A stretch of DNA of 43,715 nt from Puniceicoccus vermicola (lineage in GTDB: Bacteria > Verrucomicrobiota > Verrucomicrobiia > Opitutales > Puniceicoccaceae), in assembly GCF_014230055.1 (NCBI RefSeq), contig NZ_JACHVA010000123.1:1-43715 (forward strand), read 5' to 3'. The notes beneath the pieces are model-generated. The model saw only the letters and a list, made by a program, of their open reading frames with translations. It searched no databases and was not told where the DNA came from. The number at the start of each line of letters is the position of its first letter. Within the stretch, counting starts at the first letter, position 1. Both the position numbers and the translations under genes were made by a program. This document shows positions 1 to 8,620 of the stretch, piece after piece.

Positions 1-17
1 CGCACGTAGAATCGCTC

Positions 18-254
18 ATGATGAACCTAGAGACATGGAAACACTTTAGTTCCCGGACGCAAAAACACGAAGCCGCGCAATCAATCAGTGATCGTGAATT
101 CGATTCATTAAATCCTGGAGAGAGGTCGATGGTTGAGATGCTTCGTGAGAATTCCGGGCTCCGCCTAGAGCAGGAGCATATCGATTTTGAATATATAAAG
201 GTAGTATTTCGTTCCTGCTTTAACTTAATTGGTATGACCCAAGGACATCGGTAA
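18..254 (+). CDS. Doubtful small hypothetical ORF (78 aa)
   Basis: This is an ATG-started ORF of 78 codons next to the left side of a transposase remnant. The product is charged and glutamate-rich, with no signal peptide, membrane segment or motif I recognise. It ends about 20 bp before the IS481-type reading frame begins, so it may be a gene fragment truncated by that insertion or a chance ORF. I assign no function. Confidence 0.25.
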   Translation: MMNLETWKHFSSRTQKHEAAQSISDREFDSLNPGERSMVEMLRENSGLRLEQEHIDFEYIKVVFRSCFNLIGMTQGHR

Positions 255-272
255 CACTCTATAGTGGCATTC

Positions 273-1089
273 ATGCCATGGAGAGAGACCGAATCGATGA
301 CCGAAAAAGAACGTTTTGTAACCCTTGCGGGGACCGGCCGTTTCACGATCACGGATCTGTGTCGTGATTTTGGAATCAGCCGGAAGACCGGGCATAAATA
401 CCTGGAACGGCACAGTCGCGAAGGACGGGCCGGGTTGAAGGACAGGAGCCGCTGTCCCGGGAGCAGTCCTTCTGTAACCGAGGAGGAAGTGGAGCGTTTA
501 ATTCTTTCTGCGATCCGCTGACGGTGTGCGACCGCTACAGCCGTTATGTGATCGGCTGCAAGTGTCAGCCCAATCAGCAGTTCAAGGGGACTTTGAGAAG
601 CTGCAAAAAGCTGATGCGCTATCACGGGCTGCCGGAGGTCATCCGGGTGGACAACGGTTCTCCGTTTGCTTCCGGGTCTCTGGGCCGACTCTTGCGTCTG
701 AGCGTGTGGTGGATCGAGCAGGGAATCCGTGTCGAGTTCACGACGCCGGGATCGCCGCAGGAGAACGGGTGGCACGAGCGCACTCACCTGGACTTGGAAG
801 CCGAGGCGGTTCGGCCTCCGCCGGCGAACATGAGAGCCCAACAAAAGCGCTTCGACCGCTGGCGTCATGAGTATAATCATGATCGTCCTCACGAGGCTTT
901 GGACATGCTTTTTCCCGGCGAAGTTTACCGCCCCAGTTCCCGGCGTCTCGGCGAAACGGACAAAATACGTTACCCCGAAGACTATACCGTGAGACAAGTC
1001 AGTGAGTCGGGACACTTCTTGATCGGGGGGAGGTCAACTTCTGTCTGGGCGAGATCTACTACGGATGCAGGGTAGGGCTACGGGAATGA
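273..1089 (+). pseudogene. IS481-family transposase remnant, internally deleted and frameshifted
   Basis: The N-terminal part starts MPWRET at 273 and carries the helix-turn-helix typical of IS481 transposases (FGISRKTGHKYLERH). That reading frame stops at 521. The family sequence resumes one frame over at about 510 with CDPLTVCDRYSRY and continues through the integrase core, with IRVDNGSPFAS (second catalytic Asp) and QENGWHERTH (catalytic Glu region). Compared with the usual ~380-400 residues, roughly 90 residues are missing between helix-turn-helix and core, including the block with the first catalytic Asp. A second frameshift lies near the G-run at 1025-1030, after which the C-terminal part continues in another frame (VNFCLGEIYYG) to a stop at 1087-1089. 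It cannot encode an active enzyme. I could not define the terminal inverted repeats. Confidence 0.85.
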
Positions 1090-1350
1090 GCGGTTGTTTT
1101 TGTCCAGAATTACGCTGAAAAGCGCAAATACTGGACGAAACTCAAATGAAGTCGAAAAAGGAGAAAGAGCCCATGAACGATTTTGGGGAAGCCCTGCGCC
1201 CGACGTTCCCAGCAATCCGGAACCTGTCAACCCGTATCCATCGTTCCCCGATAATCGATTCCTTGTTTAGTCGTCGCCCGCCACGCACCCGAAATGTTCA
1301 GTGCATTGAAAAGCTGGGTGAAAGGCGATTTGCTGGATGAATGAATGCGT

Positions 1351-2217
1351 TCAGTCCTTGTAGAAATTAGAGCGGAAGGCGGTGGGGGGCATTCCTGTAA
1401 TTTCCCTGAAGCGCCGATTGAAGTTTGATAGGTTCGAAAATCCAACCGCGTAAGCGATTTCGGTAACGGATTTACGACTTCCAATTAGGATAGAGCAGGC
1501 GCGAGCGACTCGCAATTCGTTTAGGTGGCGGTGAAAGTGCCGTCCGCTTTTGTTTTTGAAGAACCGCGAGAATGCTTGGGGCGACATACCGATACCCTTG
1601 GCGATCTCAGCTTGGGTGAGGTTGGACTCCGTGAATCTAGTTTCTATTTTCCGGAGAACAGATTCTAGACGAGAATCAATATGCGCCGCTTTCTTCACTG
1701 AGAAATTCGGGGTGTTCAACCATTCATGAGAGGTGGTAATCGCGAGAGAATGGAGAAGGTCGAGCAACAACGCGATCGGAGCATCCATCTTGGTTCGATT
1801 CTCCATCCGTCGCAGTATTTCGTAGCAATTGTTGGCGGAGTATTTGGGGAAAATCGCTCCGCGCTCCGCCTGATCGAGGAGAAGACGTGTAGGGCGATTT
1901 TCAGGGAGAGCCCAAAAATTCTCCCCCCAGGCGAGCGGACGGAAATGGAGGACGGTCCATTTTGCGCCGCTTTTGTTGGAGGGATCCGAAGTGAAGGCAT
2001 GAGGTAGATTTGATCCAGTCAGCACCAGATCGCCCGGTCCATAGGGGCGCATTGCTCGACCGGAATGAAGAAGGCCCCGACCTTTCTCGATCCAGACAAC
2101 TTCGACTTCTGGATGAAAATGCCAATGGGAATCCACGCTTGGTTTGGAGAAGGTGGAAACTTTGACTCCAATCTGGCCTCCGGAAAGGGCTTCAAGCTGT
2201 GGTGGATCCGGTATCAT
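1351..2217 (-). CDS. AraC-family transcriptional regulator (cupin sensor + HTH)
   Basis: The product has 288 residues. Residues ~20-95 look like an AraC-type cupin sensor (HWHFHPEVEVVWIEKG, then YGPGDLVLTGSNLPHAF). Residues ~185-288 form the double helix-turn-helix domain, with the first helix pair around LTQAEIAKGIGMSPQAFSRFFKNKSG and the second around VTEIAYAVGFSNLSNFNRRFREITG. The family typically binds a sugar in the N-terminal cupin and activates nearby catabolic genes. The gene diverges from the deacetylase/deaminase pair at 2391-4158 across a 173-bp spacer, so these are its most likely targets. The effector is not evident from sequence, but an amino sugar fits the neighbours. Confidence 0.9.
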   Translation of the reverse strand: MIPDPPQLEALSGGQIGVKVSTFSKPSVDSHWHFHPEVEVVWIEKGRGLLHSGRAMRPYGPGDLVLTGSNLPHAFTSDPSNKSGAKWTVLHFRPLAWGENFWALPENRPTRLLLDQAERGAIFPKYSANNCYEILRRMENRTKMDAPIALLLDLLHSLAITTSHEWLNTPNFSVKKAAHIDSRLESVLRKIETRFTESNLTQAEIAKGIGMSPQAFSRFFKNKSGRHFHRHLNELRVARACSILIGSRKSVTEIAYAVGFSNLSNFNRRFREITGMPPTAFRSNFYKD

Positions 2218-2390
2218 ATCAGATGGGTCATCTTAGGTTCTGTCTGGAAGAGTCATCGCGATTATTTCTCTCACGGAGAACGTTATGATTCATGATACAC
2301 GTCTCTCGATGGATTTGTGTTAAAATAGTATTGAAACATTTGCAATAGGGTAGAAGAGAATCTGTTGACTTCGATCTATACTGAGGTCCG

Positions 2391-3194
2391 ATGAATTCTT
2401 CCCCCCCCCTCCCAACGGTTCTCGCCGCTGTAGCGCATCCGGATGACATTGAGTTCTGCTTTGCAGGCACTCTTGCTCATTTGAAAGAGGTAGGTTGTTC
2501 CGTGCATATGTGGAATCTGGCGAATGGCTGTTGTGGGGATGCGGTTCGCGGCAGAGAGGAGACCGCCAATATTCGATGGAAAGAGTCCCGAGCGTCCGCC
2601 GCGGTATTGGGCGCATACGCGCACAAACCGGTTTTTGATGACCTCGCCGTTTTCTATGATCGCCGCTCGCTCTCCATGGTCAGCGCGGTACTCCGGGAGA
2701 TTCGGCCACAGATCATCCTGACCCATTCTCCGGAAGACTACATGGAGGACCATCAGAACGTATGCCGGTTGGTGGTGTCAGCTGCCTTCAGTCGTGCTAT
2801 GCCGAACCATATGACGACTCCGGAGGTTCCGACCTATAACGATCCAGTTCGCATCTATCACGCTGCACCTCATGGCTTGCATGATAGTATGGGGAACCCG
2901 TTTCAGCCGGACCTTTTTGCTGATATCTCTACGAAAATTTCGATCAAAGAGAAGATGCTGGATTGTCACCGAAGCCAAAAGGAGTGGCTCGAGACCACCC
3001 AGGGCATGGGATCCTATGTGGATGAGATGATTGAGATTGGGCATCAGCTGGCCAAGCATAATTCTTGTCGGTTCTCCTGTGCGGAGGGTTGGCGGATTCA
3101 TCATCATCTCGGGTTCTGTCCGCGAGATTATCATCCTTTAGAATCACTGTTGCCGGACCTTGTTGAGAGTGCGCTGCGACCCGTCCATTCCTGA
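2391..3194 (+). CDS. PIG-L/LmbE-family N-deacetylase
   Basis: The product has 267 residues. The zinc-binding signature AHPDDIEF lies at ~residues 15-22, followed by the family pattern around ESRASAAVLGA and the second metal/active-site region THSPEDYMEDHQNV. The length matches the PIG-L/LmbE family, which removes acetyl groups from N-acetylglucosamine-type sugars or conjugates. There is no signal peptide, so it is probably cytoplasmic. The ATG at 2391 is the only start that keeps the whole Rossmann-like N-terminus. It lies 25 bp upstream of the NagB-like gene, suggesting a two-gene operon that deacetylates and then deaminates an amino sugar, under the divergent AraC regulator. The exact substrate is unknown. 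Confidence 0.9.
   Translation: MNSSPPLPTVLAAVAHPDDIEFCFAGTLAHLKEVGCSVHMWNLANGCCGDAVRGREETANIRWKESRASAAVLGAYAHKPVFDDLAVFYDRRSLSMVSAVLREIRPQIILTHSPEDYMEDHQNVCRLVVSAAFSRAMPNHMTTPEVPTYNDPVRIYHAAPHGLHDSMGNPFQPDLFADISTKISIKEKMLDCHRSQKEWLETTQGMGSYVDEMIEIGHQLAKHNSCRFSCAEGWRIHHHLGFCPRDYHPLESLLPDLVESALRPVHS
2401..2409 (+). repeat. Homopolymeric C9 tract in codons 4-7 of the deacetylase gene
   Basis: Nine consecutive cytosines follow immediately after the start region of the PIG-L-like gene. Gain or loss of one base would shift the frame before the catalytic AHPDD motif. Tracts this long near start codons act as phase-variation switches in some bacteria; here that is only a possibility. Confidence 0.6.
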
Positions 3195-3219
3195 ATCATT
3201 AATCTGAAACCTAGAATCC

Positions 3220-4158
3220 ATGAGCCATCCAATTAGCAAATTAGCCCCGACCTGGTGGGATTACACGACTCTCGAAAGTGATATACTGGATGATGCTGCC
3301 CGGTTGACCATTTCGGATCTCGAGCAATTGTCCCGTCCTGGGTTTTCCGTTCGCTTCTATGACTCGGTGGAAGAATTTTATGCGGCTCAAGCCCTCGAAT
3401 ACATTCAGGCCTGGCAGCAGTCGACTCCCGACAATCCCGCTGGCATCTGTGGTCCGATTGGACCGACGGAGCAACTGCCGATTGTTGCCCAAATGGTGAA
3501 CGCGTTGGAGCTCAATCTGAATCAACGCGAAGCGCATTTCTGGGGCATGGACGAGTGGGTGGATGAGCGTGGAATGCCCGTTGATTCGGATCATCCCCTT
3601 TCTTTCGCTCGCTGTGACAACGAACTTTGTTTCGACCGCATCCGTTCCGACTTGGCCATGCGGGACTCGAACAAACATTTCCCCGGTGGGGATCTTGCCG
3701 AATATACCGCGACTTACGATTCGGTTCGGTGCGTATTGATGCAGGGAGGGCAGGGGGAGATCAAGCATTGGGCCTTCAATGATCCGGTGCGTCGCGAAGG
3801 AAAATTCGAGGAGAATCCGCCCACTCCCGAAGAATATTTGGCAAAAGCGGCGCGCGTCGTGGACCTGCATCCCGTAACCATCATGCAGAATGCACGCACT
3901 TCCGGAGGAGGGAACGTCTCGCTTGTTCCCACCCGTGCTTGCACGGTTGGCCCGCGGGAAACCTGGAAGGCCGAAACCGTGAGTATCTGGCATCCGGGGC
4001 ACCATGATAATCCCTTCGGAATGCGCCTGACGGCTTTGATGATTTCAAAACGGTTTCGGAGTAGCGCGGTGCCGATGTCACTTCTTGCCGATCATCCGGA
4101 CGTGCGATTCAACTTCCTTCGGTCGGGAATTGGGACGGTAGCGGTGGAAATGCATTGA
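3220..4158 (+). CDS. Glucosamine-6-phosphate deaminase-like protein (NagB superfamily)
   Basis: The product has 312 residues and a NagB/6-phosphogluconolactonase-type fold. [20 protein letters not shown] segment is followed by [10 protein letters not shown], which matches the MDEY catalytic-Asp region of NagB. The second active-site region reads [11 protein letters not shown] where classical NagB has DGHIAFNEP. His and AFN are kept, but the Asp aligned with E. coli Asp141 is not evident and Glu148 is replaced by Asp. A related pattern occurs, as I recall, in planctomycete/verrucomicrobial proteins named 'glucosamine-6-phosphate isomerase', so this is probably a subfamily trait. It follows the deacetylase closely. 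Possible roles are deamination/isomerisation of an amino-sugar phosphate or a divergent reaction on a related sugar. Confidence 0.82.
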   Translation: MSHPISKLAPTWWDYTTLESDILDDAARLTISDLEQLSRPGFSVRFYDSVEEFYAAQALEYIQAWQQSTPDNPAGICGPIGPTEQLPIVAQMVNALELNLNQREAHFWGMDEWVDERGMPVDSDHPLSFARCDNELCFDRIRSDLAMRDSNKHFPGGDLAEYTATYDSVRCVLMQGGQGEIKHWAFNDPVRREGKFEENPPTPEEYLAKAARVVDLHPVTIMQNARTSGGGNVSLVPTRACTVGPRETWKAETVSIWHPGHHDNPFGMRLTALMISKRFRSSAVPMSLLADHPDVRFNFLRSGIGTVAVEMH

Positions 4159-4185
4159 TCCTCTTGGATGGGTTCCGGCGGTAGC

Positions 4186-4207
4186 AAAGGCTGTAATGTA
4201 GGCCTTT
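4186..4207 (+). terminator. Possible weak intrinsic terminator after the NagB-like gene
   Basis: AAAGGC (4186-4191) and GCCTTT (4202-4207) can form a 6-bp stem with a 10-nt loop, ending in a short T run. It sits 28 bp after the deaminase-like stop codon and before the next gene. The stem is short, so this is tentative. Confidence 0.3.
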
Positions 4208-4265
4208 TATGAGGGGCGCTGATGTTTGGGTAGTCTGTTATCTATGTGATCTTTTTTATTAATTT

Positions 4266-5669
4266 ATGTATCGCCCTTCCAAAAAATCCCCCAACAAAAT
4301 TCTCTGGAGCATAATGCTTGGAATTCTTGGCGTTCACCTCATCGCCTTGATCGCTTTTGGCGGTTGGACTGTGTATCAGGCGGTTGTGCCGGATGACAGG
4401 ACTTTTGAGGAGCCTCCTTCTGTGGAGAAAATTGAGCGAGTGAAGCTCGAATATAAGGTGCGGATGCAGCAGCAGCAGAGAAAGTCTCAGCGCCCTAAGC
4501 AAAAGCTGCAGGTTAAGCAGATCACGGACATCAATATGCCGGATGTGGACATCCAGATGCCGAACATCAATGGTGCCGGAGGGATTGGACGTTTCGGCGA
4601 AAACGGTTTTGGCGACCTGTCGGATGGTGCGGGGCTGAATCTCGGAGCAGTTTCCGTAGATCTCTTCGATATCAAGGCAAAAGGGGAAAAGTTCCTCTTC
4701 ATTGTCGATGTTCGTAAGGATTTGTTGCAGGATGCGAAAGGGGGGATTCCTACCTACAGAGTGATCAAGGAAGATGTGATCCGCCTGATTAACGAACTGC
4801 CCTCGGGCGTTCTTTTTAACATGATTCTTTTTGATCGGGTCCGCATGGAGATCTATCAGCCACAACTAGTGGCGGCGACTGCGAGTAATAAAAAAGATTT
4901 TGAGCAATGGCTCATGCCAGTGAATTCCAGTATTAACACAACGGGGATTCGTAGGCGAAATTATGAGCCTTCGTCATTCAAGCAGCCGTTTGCGCAGAGA
5001 ATTTTATCACGCGACTCTGCGCAGAATAATGCGATGCTCATGGTTGCCGTTGCTGGGCTGGAGCAGAGGCCAGACGCGATTTACATCCTGTCCGATAGAA
5101 TGCCGGATTTGACTAATCTCTCGGAAACTGTGCGAAAATCAGAAAAAGAAATCGAACGGTCAAAGAAGGAATTCTTGGACCGTATCGAAGAGAGGACTGA
5201 GTTTGATACGGTTGAGGAATATCGAAAAGCGCGCTCAGCGACTGTCGCTGAGATCAGCAAGCGGGTGCAAGACGTGAAGCGAAAGGAAGCTGCCGCGCGG
5301 GCCAAAAAAGGTATTCCTCCACGGGTATATTCTCGAAAAGAGAATATTGAACTTAGGGACAGGGTTGAGAAGCAGGTGGCGAAAGACTTTAAGGACTATA
5401 CGCCCCCCATTTCAGGCATGGCACAGAATGAGTCTTTGACGATCTCCGAGCGGGAAACGCTGGATTGGCTCGAGCAGCAGCAGCGCCTGTTCTTTGACCA
5501 ATACGCTGACGAGCGTCCGCAATTGAATGCCATTGTCTTCCGCGGAAAAGACGAATCTGTCTCCGAAACAGAAGAGGAGGTTATCGAGCGTTTTGTGGAT
5601 ATCTTTGATGGCGACTACCGTGTGCTGGTCGGATTGGGACAAATTGATTCGTCTGCCGCCGCTCAATAA
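4266..5669 (+). CDS. Membrane-anchored protein with degenerate von Willebrand A-like domain
   Basis: The product has 467 residues. Residues ~13-40 are a single hydrophobic helix (MLGILGVHLIALIAFGGWTV) after a basic N-terminus, giving a type II-like anchor. Residues ~60-105 are basic, Gln-rich and then repetitive (INMPDVDIQMPNIN). From ~residue 137 a vWA-like beta-alpha region begins (GEKFLFIVDVRKDLL, then LINELPSGVLFNMILFD). The metal-binding DxSxS motif is replaced by DVRKD, so metal coordination is unlikely. Residues ~285-375 are highly charged and likely coiled coil. Similar anchored vWA-like proteins are common and poorly understood in Verrucomicrobiota. There is no clear operon link to either neighbour. 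I cannot assign a specific role. Confidence 0.75.
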   Translation: MYRPSKKSPNKILWSIMLGILGVHLIALIAFGGWTVYQAVVPDDRTFEEPPSVEKIERVKLEYKVRMQQQQRKSQRPKQKLQVKQITDINMPDVDIQMPNINGAGGIGRFGENGFGDLSDGAGLNLGAVSVDLFDIKAKGEKFLFIVDVRKDLLQDAKGGIPTYRVIKEDVIRLINELPSGVLFNMILFDRVRMEIYQPQLVAATASNKKDFEQWLMPVNSSINTTGIRRRNYEPSSFKQPFAQRILSRDSAQNNAMLMVAVAGLEQRPDAIYILSDRMPDLTNLSETVRKSEKEIERSKKEFLDRIEERTEFDTVEEYRKARSATVAEISKRVQDVKRKEAAARAKKGIPPRVYSRKENIELRDRVEKQVAKDFKDYTPPISGMAQNESLTISERETLDWLEQQQRLFFDQYADERPQLNAIVFRGKDESVSETEEEVIERFVDIFDGDYRVLVGLGQIDSSAAAQ

Positions 5670-5856
5670 TTCCGTAGAACCCTAACGCGAGGTGTATGGC
5701 TTCCTACGAACCACTAGGCATAATGGTTTCCGGGTTCAACGTCTGACCGGGGATATCGAATCGATCGGTCCAAGCGTTTTTGGGTTTAGCCAATCTCCGG
5801 CTTCGCTTTAATTGCTTCGGCTCGATTGAACTTTGAGATTGTTAAGTCGATCACTC

Positions 5857-6645
5857 CTATTCCGCCTCAAGGAATCCGATCGACATGAGGAATTGATCCA
5901 TTTTGTCTACGGTCCCGGCAAAGTTCTCGGGGTTGTTATAGTTGAAGAATCCATGCGGTTGTCCCTCGAATAGATAGAGGTCGCAGCGGTTCCCTTTTAT
6001 CTCCATCTGATCCTTGTAGGCTTCGGCCGTTTCGACTGGTACCAGATTATCCTTTGTCCCAAGGAGAACGATCGTGGGTGGAGTCGACTCGCGGATGTTG
6101 TGTAGAGGAGAAAACTCCTCCCAGTATTCCTTGACACGATCATAGCCGTAGCCGTTCGGCCCATTGTCAAAGACGGGATTGAAGAGCACGAGGGCATTGG
6201 GGCGACAACTCACGCTCGTATCCTCGCCCGGCTGCTCGAATCCCTCAATCATTGCGGTGGCCGCTGCGACGTGAGCTCCGGCTGAGCCGCCGCCCGCTAC
6301 AATTTGTTCGGGGTCCACTCCCAGTTCCATGGCATGTTGGCGGACCCACCGGATAGCGGATTTACCGTCGATAACCGATTCCCGAGGCGACGTTCTGTGG
6401 AGAGATTCAACACGATACTCGGCTGAGATGGCTACGATTCCGCGATATGCCAGATGTTCGCACTGCGGATAAAATTGAGCGGGCGAGCCGTTCTTCCATC
6501 CGCCGCCAAAAAAGAAGACAATTGCCGGTCGTCGGTCGGAGGTCTTGTTGGCTTTGGGAAAGAAGACGTGAAGCTGAAGTCTGGACGTGGAGACTTCCTT
6601 GTATGGAATGATCTCATGTGGTTTGAATTCCTTGGCTATGGTCAT
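5857..6645 (-). CDS. Alpha/beta-hydrolase esterase (BD-FAE/acetyl-xylan-esterase-like)
   Basis: The product has 262 residues. An oxyanion-hole region FFGGGW lies at ~45-52, the nucleophile elbow GGGSAGAH at ~118-125, and the catalytic His is in GQPHGFF near the C-terminus; the acid is probably the Asp in LGTKDNLVPVE. The family includes carbohydrate acetyl- and feruloyl-esterases. No signal peptide is visible, so it probably acts in the cytoplasm on imported, acylated sugars. It lies downstream of the sulfatase genes on the same strand but is separated from them by an IS3 remnant, so co-transcription is uncertain. Confidence 0.88.
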   Translation of the reverse strand: MTIAKEFKPHEIIPYKEVSTSRLQLHVFFPKANKTSDRRPAIVFFFGGGWKNGSPAQFYPQCEHLAYRGIVAISAEYRVESLHRTSPRESVIDGKSAIRWVRQHAMELGVDPEQIVAGGGSAGAHVAAATAMIEGFEQPGEDTSVSCRPNALVLFNPVFDNGPNGYGYDRVKEYWEEFSPLHNIRESTPPTIVLLGTKDNLVPVETAEAYKDQMEIKGNRCDLYLFEGQPHGFFNYNNPENFAGTVDKMDQFLMSIGFLEAE

Positions 6646-6719
6646 TTGAAAATGTTATGGCTTAGTTTATGAATTCGCATCGCAACCACCTTCGTGGTGG
6701 TGCTGCGCTGGCGAACCGG

Positions 6720-6980
6720 GCTCAGGTTTTTATTCAACGAGATCTCCAAGGGTTTGATCTGAATCAACTGGTCAGTCACGATCTTCTTGAGCTGATTAGT
6801 TTCCTTCTACAGTTCCTTGAGCCGTTGCATCTCCTTTACGATCAACCCGCTATCCTGCTTCTTTCAGCGGTGGTACTCCGGAGCGCTGACGCCGTATTCG
6901 CGGCATATGTCATCCACACGCATGACTTCGCTCGTGCGAAGAATGCGGATGATCTCTTCGGTTTTAGTTCTCCTTTTCAT
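6720..6980 (-). pseudogene. IS3-family OrfA (HTH) remnant with two in-frame stops
   Basis: Read on the minus strand from the ATG at 6980, the frame gives MKRRTKTEEIIRIL, then VDDICREYGVSAPEYHR, a stop at codon 39 where IS3-type OrfA has a Trp (TGA for TGG), then a leucine-zipper-like stretch RLKEL, a second stop at codon 58, and KETNQLKKIVTDQ. The helix-turn-helix and zipper order matches IS3/IS911 OrfA. No OrfB is present nearby. It is a decayed fragment between the esterase and sulfatase genes. Confidence 0.72.
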
Positions 6981-7072
6981 CTGACATTTCGGTTTTATCT
7001 GTCCGGAATATCTATCAACAGCAATAGGCCAAATTCAGGGGGGGGCTGCCAGTTTTATAACAACTGGACTCT

Positions 7073-8449
7073 CTATCCGGTCATGGTTGGCATGTCTGGG
7101 AGGTCATACATGGCGATCATGTAGGGATGGGATTCATCGTATTCGGTAAGAGGGGTAGGAATTTTAACCCTGCCAATTGGGCGCACCTCTGAACCGCGGT
7201 TTCCGGTGATTTCGTCACCGAGGCGTTCTCGCTGCTCTTGAGCGCGTTCTTCGAGTTCTCTTACAATGTCCGGGTACTGCTCGTAGACATTGGTGGTTTC
7301 GCTGGGATCCTCGGAAAGATTGTAGAGCTCGTGGTTGGGAGTGCGTTTGTCGTGCTTGCGTTTGCTGAAATGAAGCTTCCAATGGCCGATTCGAATAGCT
7401 TCCAAGTCGTGCCACAAGTAGTAATTGAATTGGTTGTTTGGGTATTCTTCTAATTGTCCGAAGAGGTATTCCGAGAAGTCTACTCCATCGATCGGAGCAG
7501 CCGGCTCGGTGGGGGTATTGGCTATGGAGGATAGTGTGGGAAGAAGGTCGATAGACCGCGCTACGCCAGAGCAGACGCGACCGGACTGAATCCTCGCGGG
7601 CCAATGAATGATGCAGGGGACTCGTTGTCCTCCCTCCCATGTCGTTCCTTTGGTTCCGCGGCACTTTCCATTGCTACCTCCTTCGTCTAGGGCGCGGGAG
7701 CCGTTGTCGCTAGTGAAGAGGATGACAGTGTTTTCGAAGAGGCCGAGTTTCTTCAAACAATCCATCAGAATCCCGGTCGACCAGTCGATGCATTCCACGG
7801 CAGCACCGTAAGCACCATTCTGAGAGCGGTTCAGGAACTGAGGGGGTACAAAAAGTGGCACATGCACGTACATGTGAGCGAGGTAGAGAAAGAATGGCCT
7901 CTCTTGATGGTTACGGATGAATTGGAGTGCCTCGTCGGTGTAGCGTTCCGTTATGCCCCGTTGGTCGGGTTGCTGCTGAATCACGGTTTCGTTGCGGACT
8001 AGGGGTAAGGGGGGATTCTTGGGGTTGTTGACTTGGCGCCCCATGTCATTGCTGTAGGGGATGCCAAAGTATTCGTCGAAGCCGTGACGGGTAGGAAGGA
8101 AGTCCGGTTGGTCGCCGCAATGCCATTTCCCAATGATTTTGGTGGCGTAGCTGGCGGATTTGAGTTGGGTGGCGATAGTGCTTTCGGTCGAACGCAGACC
8201 GACGGCGTCGCCGGGAAATAGGACAGGGTTGGAGCCGAAGCCTACTCGCTGCGGATAGCATCCGGTTAACATCGCCGCCCGCGAAGCTGAGCAGACGGGG
8301 CTCCCCATGTAGAAGTCTGTGAACTGCATTCCGCCGCGACTGAGGGCATCTATATGTGGAGTTTGGTTGAGGTGCGAACCGTAGCAGCCAAGATCTCCAT
8401 AGCCGAGATCGTCACAATTTATTAGGATGATATTGGGTTTTTGGGACAT
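7073..8449 (-). CDS. Type I (S1) sulfatase, formylglycine type
   Basis: The product has 458 residues, close to the usual length for S1 sulfatases. NCDDLGYGD at ~11-19 supplies the metal-binding aspartates. CSASR at 53-57 is the C-x-A/P-x-R signature in which Cys53 is converted to formylglycine. GKWHCGD, SDNGS and a later GTKGTTWEGG supply the other metal and sulfate-binding residues. S1 enzymes remove sulfate esters from carbohydrates, and the arrangement resembles arylsulfatase/GalNAc-sulfatase-type members, but the linkage cannot be read from sequence. It starts MSQKPNIIL with no signal peptide, which suggests a cytoplasmic enzyme. A formylglycine-generating enzyme is not encoded in this window. 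It is 171 bp downstream of a second sulfatase on the same strand. Confidence 0.93.
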   Translation of the reverse strand: MSQKPNIILINCDDLGYGDLGCYGSHLNQTPHIDALSRGGMQFTDFYMGSPVCSASRAAMLTGCYPQRVGFGSNPVLFPGDAVGLRSTESTIATQLKSASYATKIIGKWHCGDQPDFLPTRHGFDEYFGIPYSNDMGRQVNNPKNPPLPLVRNETVIQQQPDQRGITERYTDEALQFIRNHQERPFFLYLAHMYVHVPLFVPPQFLNRSQNGAYGAAVECIDWSTGILMDCLKKLGLFENTVILFTSDNGSRALDEGGSNGKCRGTKGTTWEGGQRVPCIIHWPARIQSGRVCSGVARSIDLLPTLSSIANTPTEPAAPIDGVDFSEYLFGQLEEYPNNQFNYYLWHDLEAIRIGHWKLHFSKRKHDKRTPNHELYNLSEDPSETTNVYEQYPDIVRELEERAQEQRERLGDEITGNRGSEVRPIGRVKIPTPLTEYDESHPYMIAMYDLPDMPTMTG

Positions 8450-8620
8450 TGAAAATTTTCGTTGGCGGTGTGACTTTTTAGAAGTTCAGTATCTTTTTTT
8501 GAATAGAGGCGAAAATGTGAGGAACTAGTCGTTAAAGGACTTTCGTCGCATATCTTTCCCCGAACGTTTTAGATCAAAAGTCTCGGATAGGTTTATTGAG
8601 TTCTAAAGTAGACTCTAGTT

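Noticed and set aside
3241-4005. Minus-strand open frame of 254 codons
   Set aside because: It is antisense to the NagB-like gene and shows no recognisable protein features.
4233-4254. Operator-like sequence on the minus strand upstream of the vWA-like gene (GATCACATAGATAAC)
   Set aside because: It shares TCACAT and ATAAC with the 19-bp element but lacks the GATA end, has several mismatches and is not at a convincing promoter position. I treat it as chance.
6687-6705. Inverted repeat ACCACC/GGTGGT near the esterase start
   Set aside because: It is a short stem inside the IS3 remnant region without a T run; there is no evidence for a terminator or attachment site.
8451-8460. Perfect palindrome GAAAATTTTC upstream of the first sulfatase
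   Set aside because: It is short and A/T-rich, occurs once and has no associated promoter features.
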